Shown here in pieces: positions 1-6,447 of a stretch of DNA of 9,066 nucleotides. The stretch covers positions 1-9,066 of the forward strand of contig MEFT01000045.1 in assembly GCA_001725215.1 (NCBI GenBank). The letters are read 5' to 3'. The DNA is from Clostridium sp. SCN 57-10 (lineage in GTDB: Bacteria; Bacillota; Clostridia; Oscillospirales; Butyricicoccaceae). Each line of letters starts with the position of its first letter. Within the stretch, counting starts at the first letter, position 1. The notes below the pieces were generated by a model. It was not told where the DNA came from and ran no database searches. It worked only from the letters and a program-made list of their open reading frames with translations. The translations under genes and the position numbers were made by a program.

Positions 1-1112
1 GTCGTAAGGGTGCGCTGGCCGTGCAGGATGGAGGTTTGCCGCACCAGCCCCGGAATCATGCCGAGCATTTCGGTCATCGACCCCATATTGCGCATTTCTT
101 TCATCTGGTCGTGGAAGTCGGTCAGCGTCATTTTGCCGGTGCGCATTTTTTTCTCCAGCTCATGCGCCTTTTTTTCGTCGAAGTTCTCCTGAGCTTTTTC
201 GATGAGCGTCATCACGTCGCCCATGCCGAGAATGCGCGACGCCATACGGTCGGGGTAGAACGGCTCGATCGCATCGAGCTTTTCGCCCATTCCCACAAAC
301 TTAATGGGCTTGCCTGTTACGGCACGAATGGAGAGTGCCGCGCCGCCGCGCGCGTCGCCGTCGAGCTTGGTCATGAGCACCGAGTCGATGCCCAGCGCCT
401 CGTCAAACGCCGAAGCGGCGTTGACGGCGTCCTGGCCGGTCATGCCGTCGACAACGAGCATAATTTCGTGCGGCTTAACCTCAGCCTTGATGCGCTTCAG
501 CTCGTCCATCAGCGTTTCATCGATGTGCAGGCGGCCTGCCGTGTCGATGAGCAGCATATCGTTGCCGTGGCGACGCGCATGGTCATACGCGGCCTTTGCG
601 ATGGCTACGGGGTCGCCCTGACCCTGCTCGAACACCGGAATGTCAAGCTGGCTGCCCACGACCTTGAGCTGCTGAATGGCGGCGGGACGATATACATCGC
701 ACGCGACGAGCAGCGGGCGGCGGCTTTCACGCTTTTTGAAATAGCCGCCCAGCTTTGCAATGTTGGTCGTTTTACCCGCACCCTGAAGACCGACAAACAT
801 AATGACGGTGGGCGGGTTGTTTGCCATGCGGATGCGGCTCTGGCTGCCGCCCATTAGCGCGCACAGCTCGTCGTTTACGATTTTGATGACCTGTTGTGCG
901 GGGGTCAGGCTGTCCAAAATATCAGTGCCGACGGCACGGTCGGTCACAGTTTTGATGAAGTCTTTGACGACTTTGAAGTTGACGTCCGCCTCAAGCAGTA
1001 CCATGCGGATTTCGCGCATCGCTTCTTTGACGTCATTTTCCGTCAGTCTGCCGCGAGAGCGCAGATTTTTAAATACTTTGTTCAGCTTCTCGCTGAGACC
1101 TTCAAATGCCAT
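1..1112 (-). CDS. ffh: Signal recognition particle protein Ffh (SRP54), 3' end cut by window
   Basis: GTPase of the signal recognition particle. With SRP RNA it binds signal sequences emerging from the ribosome and docks with FtsY to deliver membrane and some secreted proteins. I translated 370 residues from the ATG at 1112. The N domain covers about 1-95 and the G domain follows. Visible GTPase motifs are the P-loop GLQGAGKTT (108-116), DVYRPAA (139-145), DTAGR (190-194) and TKLDGDARGG (248-257). The start of the methionine-rich M domain follows from about 305. Family members are about 450 residues, so most of the M domain, including the signal-peptide and RNA-binding helices, lies beyond position 1. 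The start is supported by the SD GGGAGG (minus strand, 1118-1123), 5 nt before the ATG. The gene begins 12 nt after the ylxM stop codon, so the two are one transcript. No frameshift is seen in the visible part. Confidence 0.97.
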   Translation of the reverse strand, partial: MAFEGLSEKLNKVFKNLRSRGRLTENDVKEAMREIRMVLLEADVNFKVVKDFIKTVTDRAVGTDILDSLTPAQQVIKIVNDELCALMGGSQSRIRMANNPPTVIMFVGLQGAGKTTNIAKLGGYFKKRESRRPLLVACDVYRPAAIQQLKVVGSQLDIPVFEQGQGDPVAIAKAAYDHARRHGNDMLLIDTAGRLHIDETLMDELKRIKAEVKPHEIMLVVDGMTGQDAVNAASAFDEALGIDSVLMTKLDGDARGGAALSIRAVTGKPIKFVGMGEKLDAIEPFYPDRMASRILGMGDVMTLIEKAQENFDEKKAHELEKKMRTGKMTLTDFHDQMKEMRNMGSMTEMLGMIPGLVRQTSILHGQRTLT

Positions 1113-1124
1113 GGAATCCTCCCG

Positions 1125-1493
1125 TCAGACTGACTGAGACAGCTCGCGTGTGACGCCCAAAATCTGATCGACACGCGCGGCGATTTCATAGTTGCGTACC
1201 GTCGCGTTGACGCGTGCGATGTAGGACGCCGCTTCGGCTATTTTTGCGACCTGCTTTTCAATGCTGCCGTAGCGGCGCATCAGGCCAAGCTTATCTTCGG
1301 TATCGCGCAGAACCTCTTCGGCGCGCATAATGGCGTCTCTCACGCCCTGCCGGGTAATACCGGCGTGCTCCGCGATTTCGGAGAGTGAAAGATCTTCGTT
1401 GTAGTAAAGGTCGAAAAGCTCCTTCTGCTTTTCGGTCAGCAGCTCGCCGTAAAAATCATAGAGCATCGACATGCGGTAGGTATCGCTTTTCAT
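1125..1493 (-). CDS. ylxM: YlxM-family DNA-binding protein, SRP operon partner
   Basis: Small helix-turn-helix protein of the YlxM/p13-like family, encoded directly upstream of ffh in most Firmicutes. Its 122 residues are typical for the family. The first half resembles sigma-70 region 4: the start MKSDTYRMSMLYDFYGELLT is characteristic, and a helix-turn-helix lies at about residues 36-58 (LSEIAEHAGITRQGVRDAI). The second half is charged and helical. The family is linked to SRP function or regulation of the ffh operon, but its precise role is not settled; in streptococci YlxM was reported to affect Ffh-RNA/FtsY activity. The ATG at 1493 has an SD-like AAAGGGTGA about 7 nt upstream. The leader carries an inverted repeat (1508-1528) that could be a binding site for this protein, which is inference only. 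Family assignment rests on both sequence and synteny. Confidence 0.93.
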   Translation of the reverse strand: MKSDTYRMSMLYDFYGELLTEKQKELFDLYYNEDLSLSEIAEHAGITRQGVRDAIMRAEEVLRDTEDKLGLMRRYGSIEKQVAKIAEAASYIARVNATVRNYEIAARVDQILGVTRELSQSV

Positions 1494-1507
1494 GCTTTCA
1501 CCCTTTC

Positions 1508-1528
1508 TGTAAAGTGAAATGCTTTACA
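1508..1528. repeat. Inverted repeat TGTAAAG-N7-CTTTACA in ylxM leader
   Basis: Perfect 7-bp arms (1508-1514 and 1522-1528) separated by 7 bases. It sits just downstream of the predicted ylxM transcription start (about 1530) and immediately upstream of the ribosome binding site. It could act as a DNA operator or, in the mRNA, as a hairpin next to the SD. The repeat is seen directly; the role is inferred. Confidence 0.55.
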
Positions 1529-1536
1529 ACTACTTT

Positions 1537-1565
1537 AGAATACCCCATTCCACGTGGTTTGTCAA
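1537..1565 (-). promoter_or_regulatory. Sigma-A type promoter for ylxM-ffh
   Basis: On the minus strand a consensus -35 TTGACA (1560-1565) is followed by exactly 17 nt and a -10 TATTCT (1537-1542). Transcription would start near 1530, giving a leader of about 37 nt. The spacer contains the 8-bp palindrome CCACGTGG (1550-1557). This is the strongest promoter match in the window, as expected for an essential housekeeping operon. Confidence 0.8.
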
Positions 1566-1617
1566 GGTGTTTTTTGTTGGGCGGCTGCAAATATTTATCG
1601 CTTTTTACAGCGCGCCG

Positions 1618-1626
1618 TGGTACAAT
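1618..1626 (+). promoter_or_regulatory. Extended -10 promoter for lgt
   Basis: TGGTACAAT is an extended -10 (TGn plus TACAAT at 1621-1626). No good -35 lies 16-18 nt upstream. A TTTACA at 1604-1609 is too close to pair with this -10. The predicted start is near 1633, which leaves a leader of about 44 nt holding the SD and hairpin described separately. Confidence 0.5.
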
Positions 1627-1643
1627 CGTAATAAATTCAACCG

Positions 1644-1676
1644 GAAAGGATGTGAGCGGCTAAAAGCCGCGCTGCC
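1644..1676 (+). promoter_or_regulatory. lgt ribosome binding site with intervening hairpin
   Basis: The only good SD upstream of lgt, GGAAAGGA (ending at 1650), is 26 nt from the ATG at 1677, too far for direct use. Between them is a perfect 6-bp hairpin, GCGGCT (1656-1661) and AGCCGC (1665-1670), with a 3-nt AAA loop. If it folds, the spacing falls to about 11 nt, a workable distance. The SD also sits close to two short frames: ATG-TGA at 1650, and GTG AGC GGC TAA at 1652-1663. Either could be a decoy or leader start. Sequence is seen directly; mechanism is inferred. Confidence 0.5.
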
Positions 1677-2513
1677 ATGACGAATACCGTTGCATTTCCG
1701 CACTTGTTCGACACCGTGTTTACCTTCCATCGAGAGATTTTTGTCATTCCGATCGGCTCGATGCAGTTCAGTATCAAATGGTACGGGCTGATTATCGCCA
1801 TTGGGTTTTCGCTCGCGGTGCTTTACGCGTTTAAGCGCGCGCCGCAGTTCGGCACGACGACCGACGAGCTGATCGACGGTCTTCTGATTACGCTGCCCAT
1901 TTCCATCGTCGGCGCACGCGCCTACTACGTGCTCAACAGCTGGAGCTATTACAGCGAGCGTCCCGGCGAGATCATCCGCATCTGGGAGGGCGGTCTTGCG
2001 ATTTACGGCGCCGTCATCGCTGCGTTCATCACGGTGTATATCTATGGTCGTGTCAAAAAGATCGACTTTTTTAATCTGTTTGACCTTGCCTCGCTTGGCT
2101 TTCTCATCGGGCAGATCGTCGGTCGATGGGCAAATTTCGTCAACGCTGAGGCATTCGGGGGGCCGACCGACGCGCCGTGGGGCATGTCGATCAACGGCGG
2201 CGCACCCGTGCATCCCACGTTTCTGTATGAGTCGCTTTGGAATGTAATCGGCTTTGCGTTTCTGCATTTTTATTCGAAGCGCCGCCACTTTAAAGGCGAG
2301 ATTGCGCTGCTTTATTTTGCATGGTACGGGCTGGGGCGTTTTTTCATCGAAGGCCTGCGCACCGACAGTCTCTACCTCGGCGGTACGGGCATTCGCGTTT
2401 CGCAATTGTTTGCCATTCTCAGCTATGTCGCGGCGCTTGGCCTCTGGGTCTATCTGCGCTTTGTGCGCAAGACGCCTCCCGCCATGCTGGCGCTTGATAA
2501 AGATGAAGAGTAA
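1677..2513 (+). CDS. lgt: Prolipoprotein diacylglyceryl transferase Lgt
   Basis: Integral membrane enzyme that transfers diacylglycerol from phosphatidylglycerol to the lipobox cysteine of prolipoproteins, the first step of lipoprotein maturation. The protein is 278 residues, normal for the family, with about seven hydrophobic segments. The Lgt signature is clear at 149-158 (GRWANFVNAE), with R150 matching the essential arginine of E. coli Lgt. HPTFLYESLWN (179-189) and GLGRFFIEGLRTDSL (218-232) are also family hallmarks. E. coli His103 is replaced by Tyr110 in GGLAIYG, as in other Firmicutes enzymes. The ATG at 1677 is the best upstream start in frame, since an in-frame TGA lies at 1653. It lacks an adjacent SD, and a hairpin seems to bring a distant SD near. 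The gene is monocistronic, diverges from ylxM-ffh and ends 10 nt before a strong terminator. Confidence 0.96.
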   Translation: MTNTVAFPHLFDTVFTFHREIFVIPIGSMQFSIKWYGLIIAIGFSLAVLYAFKRAPQFGTTTDELIDGLLITLPISIVGARAYYVLNSWSYYSERPGEIIRIWEGGLAIYGAVIAAFITVYIYGRVKKIDFFNLFDLASLGFLIGQIVGRWANFVNAEAFGGPTDAPWGMSINGGAPVHPTFLYESLWNVIGFAFLHFYSKRRHFKGEIALLYFAWYGLGRFFIEGLRTDSLYLGGTGIRVSQLFAILSYVAALGLWVYLRFVRKTPPAMLALDKDEE

Positions 2514-2522
2514 ATCAAAACA

Positions 2523-2550
2523 AAAGACCGTGCCGGAAGGCACGGTCTTT
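2523..2550. terminator. Strong intrinsic terminator, probably bidirectional
   Basis: A perfect 12-bp stem (AAAGACCGTGCC at 2523-2534, complement at 2539-2550) closes a GGAA tetraloop. On the plus strand it is followed by GTTTGT, serving lgt. On the minus strand the stem is followed by a T-rich run (TTTTGTTTTGATTTA), serving the CDF gene that converges from the other side. Confidence 0.85.
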
Positions 2551-2578
2551 GTTTGTAAAAAAGCCGGAAGGGCTTAAC

Positions 2579-2633
2579 CCATTCTGTTTTTCGGCGACGG
2601 CGCGAGGGGGAACTCGATCCCCCTTCAGAACGG
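2579..2633. other. Unexplained nested stem-loop element between convergent genes
   Basis: An outer stem pairs 2579-2586 (CCATTCTG) with 2626-2633 (CAGAACGG), 7 of 8 positions complementary. Inside it is a perfect 7-bp hairpin, AGGGGGA (2605-2611) and TCCCCCT (2618-2624), with loop ACTCGA. There is no U-tract after it on either strand, so it is not a standard terminator. It superficially resembles a tRNA T-arm but lacks a proper TTCRA loop and the rest of a tRNA. It may be an intergenic repeat or a 3'-UTR structure of the CDF mRNA. Confidence 0.4.
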
Positions 2634-2637
2634 ACCA

Positions 2638-3807
2638 TTAAAACGGATGGTCGACGGTGACGACCGCGTAATACTTCGTCTCATCGGACAGCGCAAGAAC
2701 CGCGCCCTTGATGGAAGCGACGATTTCCGCGTCGCTGCGCTTGCAGCGATAGGGGGCGATCACGTCAAAGATCAGGTTTTTGTGCCCTGCGCCGCGCGTC
2801 ATGCGAAAGTCGTGAATCGTCATGTCCGGGTCAATCAGCTTGACAAGCGCCGCGACGCGTGTGCGCATGCGCACCGTCTCCTCGTCGTCATGCACAACGG
2901 GGTCCATGTGGATGACGGCGTGGCAGTTAAACTCCTCCGTGAGGTCGCGCTCGATGTCGTCGATGATGTTGTGCAGCTCGAGGATGTCTCCGTCGTGCGG
3001 CACCTCGGCGTGCAGTGAAACCATGCAGCGCCCCGGGCCGTAGTCGTGGATAATCAAATCGTGCATGCCGACGACATGCTCGTGGGACAGCACAGTTTTT
3101 GCGATGCCGTCCACCAGCTCGGGGTCGGCGGGCTGCCCGAGCAGCGGGCTGAGTGTCTCCTTTGCGGCGCGATAGCCGGAGTAAAGGATGAAGCACGCGA
3201 CGAGCAGACCGAGGTAGCCATCTACCGCGACATGCGCAAGCTGACCGATGATCGAACCGAGCAGAACTACGGTGGTTGCGACCACATCGCTCAGAGAGTC
3301 GATGGCGGTGGCGCCCATCGCAGCCGAGCGGATATCACGCGAAAGGCGGCGGTTGAACGCGAACATATACAGCTTCACCAGAATGGACGCGATGAGAATG
3401 GCGGCGGGCAGCCAGGAGAAACGAGGGATTTCGGCCGCGAATATTTTGGAGACAGACAATTTGCCAAGCTCTACGACGGTCAGTAAAATAACCATTGAGA
3501 TCGCAAGCCCCGCGAGATATTCGATGCGTCCGTGCCCGAACGGATGCGCAAGGTCGGGCTTTTGCCCCGCCAGTTTAAAGCCGATGAGTGTCAGCACCGA
3601 CGAACCTGCGTCGGTTAAGTTGTTGAACGCGTCAGCCGTAATGGCGATCGAGCCGGAGATGAAACCTGCAACAAATTTGCCGCCGAACAGGCAGAGGTTG
3701 AGAAAAATGCCGAGCGCGCCGCTGAACATGCCGTAGCGCGCACGCACCGCGGGGTTTTCGGTATCGCGATAGTCTTTCACGAAGATCCGAAGCAGAAGCG
3801 TTGTCAT
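2638..3807 (-). CDS. CDF-family divalent cation efflux transporter (possibly Mn2+)
   Basis: Cation diffusion facilitator that exports divalent metal in exchange for protons across the cytoplasmic membrane. Its 389 residues hold six predicted membrane segments (about 28-212) and a long cytosolic C-terminal part. The transport site reads N62/D66 in TM2 (FNNLTDAGSS) and D170/D174 in TM5 (AIDSLSD). Zinc transporters usually have H/D-D-H-D there, while N-D-D-D is, as I recall, the pattern of the manganese exporter MntE. Manganese is therefore the best guess. HPFGHGRIEYL (88-98), with D85, H88 and H92, matches the second metal site of YiiP. The C-terminal part appears to hold two tandem dimerisation-type domains (about 246-304 and 328-389), whereas YiiP has one and about 300 residues. 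The ATG at 3807 follows AGGA by about 8 nt and lies 23 nt after the SLH-WG gene, which suggests co-transcription. Confidence 0.92.
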   Translation of the reverse strand: MTTLLLRIFVKDYRDTENPAVRARYGMFSGALGIFLNLCLFGGKFVAGFISGSIAITADAFNNLTDAGSSVLTLIGFKLAGQKPDLAHPFGHGRIEYLAGLAISMVILLTVVELGKLSVSKIFAAEIPRFSWLPAAILIASILVKLYMFAFNRRLSRDIRSAAMGATAIDSLSDVVATTVVLLGSIIGQLAHVAVDGYLGLLVACFILYSGYRAAKETLSPLLGQPADPELVDGIAKTVLSHEHVVGMHDLIIHDYGPGRCMVSLHAEVPHDGDILELHNIIDDIERDLTEEFNCHAVIHMDPVVHDDEETVRMRTRVAALVKLIDPDMTIHDFRMTRGAGHKNLIFDVIAPYRCKRSDAEIVASIKGAVLALSDETKYYAVVTVDHPF

Positions 3808-3830
3808 GCAATCATCCTAATCTGTCGAAA

Positions 3831-5609
3831 TTACCATTGAACATAGGTCCACGCGCCGTCTGCCGAAAGCAGCCACGCATCGCGCACGCCCTGAACAATT
3901 TCGGTGTATTTAGCCTCGTAGCGCAGCGTGCCGTCCGGCGCGAGCAGGCCGTAAAGCCCGCCGATGCTTACAACGGCAAGGCCGCCCGCGAACGGGTCTG
4001 CACTTTCATACTTGCAGGGGATGACAAGCTTGCCGGTTGCGGCGTCGACATAGCCGTACAGGCCGCCCTTTTGTACGGAAACCAGCGTGCCGCTGTCGGG
4101 CGGCAGGCCGACGCCGTTATACCCCGCGAGGGGGAGCACCATCCCGCTCTTGTGCAGAATGGCATAGGTCACGCCATCGGCCAGCAGGGCGGTGGCGTAG
4201 CCCGTTTCACCGAAGAGGCGGAACTCGGCGCTGTCGCCGCCGAAGAAAATCGTGTCAAACTGCGGCGCAAGCACATAGGCGCCCGTCTTGTCGATGATGC
4301 CCCACAAAGAGCTTTTGAGCACGCCATTTTGGAATACGCCCTCAAGCACGGGCGCGTAGCCGCGGTCAAACGAGCCTGCGTTGATGACCGCCTTGCCCGT
4401 GCCGCCGGGCAGGTTCTCCCAGTCGGGCAGACGCAGCACGGTTTTACCTGTCACGTCGACATAGGACAGGCTACGCCAGTCGGGCGTGCCCGCGTCGTCG
4501 TCGACGAGCACCAGCCCGTCGCTGACGCCGCTCATGATGTGGCGGCGCACGGCCTCTCCGGGCGAGAAGAAGGTGAGCTCTGTGCCCGATGCGTCAAACA
4601 GACGGTATTCGGTGTCACCCGATGCATACTCTGTGTCAACACGTAGATAGCCGCCCCAGAAAATGCCGGGCGTCCAGCTGTCCGCCGTGATGATATGAAG
4701 GGCGTGATAGGCGCCCGTGTCGTCGATATAGCCGAACTCGTGCAGCGTACCATCAATGCCCGAGCGCGTTGTGACGACAACGCCTTTTCCGTCGCGGAAG
4801 GTAAACGCGAAGTCATAGGCCAGCGGGCAGAGCAGCGCGCTGCCGTCGCGCTTCATGTAGCCGTATTTGCCGTTCTTGCCGACCGTGAAAAACGCCGCGT
4901 CGCCGGCGGAAACGATTTCGTCAAACAAAACGGAACTCTTGAGCGTAAAGGTCAGACGCTGAGAGGGCTGCGCGATGCGGCGCACCATAGCCGCTGCCTC
5001 GGCGCGCTTGACGGCGTCCGCGGGGCGGAAGGTGCCATAATCGTCGCTGCCTTTCAGAATGCCTGCGTTATACAGCGTGAAAATGCTGCTTGCATATTTG
5101 TCGCTTGCCGCAACGTCGGGCAGCGTTTCCACGCGGTTGAGCTCCTTATATTCAGTGGAGGGCAGCGCGTGCGCGAAAATATAGGCAAGCTCGGCGCGCG
5201 TCGCGGCCCGCTTGAAGTCTGCATCGGTAAAGTCGGCTTTGGTGATGATCTTCATGCTGATCGCAATTTTTACGGTGGTGTCGTACCACGGCGTGCAGCT
5301 TTGGTCAAACACGCCCGGCCCGCCGCGATAAATGTTGCCCAGACGCGCCGCAAGTGTCACCGCCTCGGCCACCGTGACCGCGCCCGAGGGATCAAACACG
5401 CCGCTGCCGCGGCCGGAAAAAAGGCCCAGCTCGTAGCAGGCGCGCACGTCGGTCAGATACCAACTTTTGACCGACACATCGCGGAACGCGCCAGCCGCAG
5501 GCCACGCATTTTTTTTGACAAAGCGCTCCATGCCTGCCAATACTCCGCACGAGAGAAGCACGGCGGCCGCCATCAGGGCGGCAAGAGCGCGAATCGACTT
5601 CTTTTTCAA
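3831..5609 (-). CDS. Exported SLH-domain protein with WG repeats
   Basis: A 592-residue envelope protein. The N-terminus has a signal peptide: KKK, then a hydrophobic stretch at about 6-26. LLSC (18-21) is a marginal lipobox with an unusual Leu at -2, so it may be a lipoprotein or be cut or anchored normally. Three S-layer homology domains follow, at about 41-90 (AFRDVSVKSWYLTDV), 106-150 and 162-214. SLH domains bind secondary cell-wall polymers. From about 245 to the end there are five or six WG-type beta repeats, clearest at 247-256 (GKYGYMKRDG), 434-449 (SLWGIIDKTGAYVLAP), 516-532 (GLYGYVDAATGKLVIPC) and 551-570. WG repeats are presumed binding or structural modules without known activity. 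Start is TTG at 5609, chosen because an SD (AAGGGGG) lies 7 nt upstream and later starts would remove the signal peptide. It shares a promoter, and probably a transcript, with the CDF gene. The ligand is unknown. Confidence 0.88.
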   Translation of the reverse strand: MKKKSIRALAALMAAAVLLSCGVLAGMERFVKKNAWPAAGAFRDVSVKSWYLTDVRACYELGLFSGRGSGVFDPSGAVTVAEAVTLAARLGNIYRGGPGVFDQSCTPWYDTTVKIAISMKIITKADFTDADFKRAATRAELAYIFAHALPSTEYKELNRVETLPDVAASDKYASSIFTLYNAGILKGSDDYGTFRPADAVKRAEAAAMVRRIAQPSQRLTFTLKSSVLFDEIVSAGDAAFFTVGKNGKYGYMKRDGSALLCPLAYDFAFTFRDGKGVVVTTRSGIDGTLHEFGYIDDTGAYHALHIITADSWTPGIFWGGYLRVDTEYASGDTEYRLFDASGTELTFFSPGEAVRRHIMSGVSDGLVLVDDDAGTPDWRSLSYVDVTGKTVLRLPDWENLPGGTGKAVINAGSFDRGYAPVLEGVFQNGVLKSSLWGIIDKTGAYVLAPQFDTIFFGGDSAEFRLFGETGYATALLADGVTYAILHKSGMVLPLAGYNGVGLPPDSGTLVSVQKGGLYGYVDAATGKLVIPCKYESADPFAGGLAVVSIGGLYGLLAPDGTLRYEAKYTEIVQGVRDAWLLSADGAWTYVQW

Positions 5610-5623
5610 AAGGATTCCCCCTT
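5610..5623 (-). promoter_or_regulatory. SD supporting the TTG start of the SLH-WG gene
   Basis: AAGGGGG on the minus strand (5617-5623) lies 7 nt before TTG at 5609-5607. No ATG or GTG with comparable spacing exists there, so this site decides for a TTG start immediately before the lysine-rich signal-peptide N-region. Confidence 0.7.
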
Positions 5624-5639
5624 TCTGATGTTATCTTCC

Positions 5640-5668
5640 AGTATAGCACAGATGCCATGGTGCTTCAA
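5640..5668 (-). promoter_or_regulatory. Sigma-A type promoter for the SLH-WG/CDF genes
   Basis: A minus-strand -35 TTGAAG (5663-5668), a 17-nt spacer and a -10 TATACT (5640-5645), which also has an extended TG element (TGCTATACT). The predicted start is near 5633, leaving a leader of about 24 nt ahead of the TTG start. It lies back to back with the ung promoter. Confidence 0.75.
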
Positions 5669-5682
5669 CCGCGCAAAATAGC

Positions 5683-5711
5683 TTTTGTATCAAAGAATTT
5701 TGTGATAAAAT
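5683..5711 (+). promoter_or_regulatory. Probable promoter for ung
   Basis: Extended -10 TGATAAAAT (TAAAAT at 5706-5711), with a weak -35-like TTTTGT (5683-5688) at 17-nt spacing. Transcription would start near 5717-5719, only about 10 nt from the preferred ATG (5728), so the mRNA would be nearly leaderless if this promoter is used. Confidence 0.45.
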
Positions 5712-5727
5712 GTAGTCGGTGATGCAC

Positions 5728-6396
5728 ATGATAAAGCTCGGAAACGACTGGGACGCGCTTCTCGCGCCCGAATTTGAACAGGACTATTACAAGGCGCTGC
5801 GGCAATTCCTTAAGGAAGAATACCGCGCGCACGCCGTTTACCCCGATATGTACGATATTTTTAACGCGCTCAAGCTGACGCCGTATGCAGACGTCAACGT
5901 CGTCATTCTGGGTCAAGACCCCTACCACGGAGAAGGACAGGCGCACGGACTGTCGTTCTCCGTGCGGCGCGGCGTCGAGCCGCCGCCGTCGCTTAAGAAT
6001 ATTTTCAAAGAGCTGCAAACCGACCTCGGCATTGCGCCGCACAGCCACGGCTGTCTCGACGCATGGGCAAGGCAGGGCGTGCTGCTGCTCAATACGGCGC
6101 TCACCGTGCGCGGTGGACAGGCAAACTCGCATCGCGGGCAGGGGTGGGAGATTTTGACCGACCGCATCATCGCGCGGCTTAACGAGCGCGAGCGGCCAAT
6201 GGTCTTTCTGCTCTGGGGCGCCAACGCGCGCACCAAAGCGCAGCTCGTGACGAACGAACGGCATCTCGTGCTGCAGTGCGCCCACCCCAGCCCGCTTTCG
6301 GCGCACAACGGATTTTTCGGGTGCCGGCACTTTTCACGCGCCAACGCGTTTCTGACGCCTTACGGCCGCGCCATCGACTGGAGCGCGGAGGATTGA
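5728..6396 (+). CDS. ung: Uracil-DNA glycosylase, family 1
   Basis: Cytosolic base-excision repair enzyme that removes uracil from DNA by cleaving the N-glycosidic bond. Family-1 motifs are all present: GQDPYH (62-67 from this start, with the water-activating Asp at 64 exactly as in E. coli Ung), PPSLKNIFKEL, VLLLNTALTVRGGQANSH and the His-loop HPSPLS ahead of the NGFFG stretch. At 222 residues it is of normal length. Three starts are in frame: GTG 5719, ATG 5722 and ATG 5728. I chose 5728 because GGTGAT (5718-5723), which complements the anti-SD, lies 4 nt upstream and the N-terminal length then matches known enzymes. The alternatives add only 2-3 residues. It diverges from the SLH-WG gene and is followed 51 nt later by the nitroreductase, so read-through into that gene is possible. 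Confidence 0.97.
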   Translation: MIKLGNDWDALLAPEFEQDYYKALRQFLKEEYRAHAVYPDMYDIFNALKLTPYADVNVVILGQDPYHGEGQAHGLSFSVRRGVEPPPSLKNIFKELQTDLGIAPHSHGCLDAWARQGVLLLNTALTVRGGQANSHRGQGWEILTDRIIARLNERERPMVFLLWGANARTKAQLVTNERHLVLQCAHPSPLSAHNGFFGCRHFSRANAFLTPYGRAIDWSAED

Positions 6397-6447
6397 TGCC
6401 ACGCAGGCTTTATGTTTGGTAATCTCATAGTTTGAAAGGATGATATT

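Noticed and set aside
21..857. Long plus-strand open frame (278 codons)
   Set aside because: It is antisense to ffh, whose translation shows every SRP GTPase motif. Codon bias in GC-rich DNA keeps the opposite strand open.
1604..1634. Alternative lgt promoter using TTTACA (1604-1609) and TAATAA (1629-1634)
   Set aside because: The spacer is 19 nt and the -10 is poor; the extended -10 at 1618-1626 fits better.
1652..1663. Four-codon leader frame GTG AGC GGC TAA before lgt
   Set aside because: Too short to call as a gene; noted only as part of the lgt leader.
1605..2543. Minus-strand open frame (312 codons)
   Set aside because: It is a shadow of lgt, runs into the lgt terminator and has no family features.
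2598..2637. tRNA 3' half
   Set aside because: The GGGGG/CCCCC stem and following bases resemble a T-arm, but the loop is wrong and no D-arm, anticodon arm or matching acceptor stem is present.
3801..5681. Plus-strand open frames of 281 and 328 codons across the SLH-WG gene
   Set aside because: Antisense shadows: arginine- and alanine-rich sequence without domains, opposite a gene with clear SLH and WG motifs.
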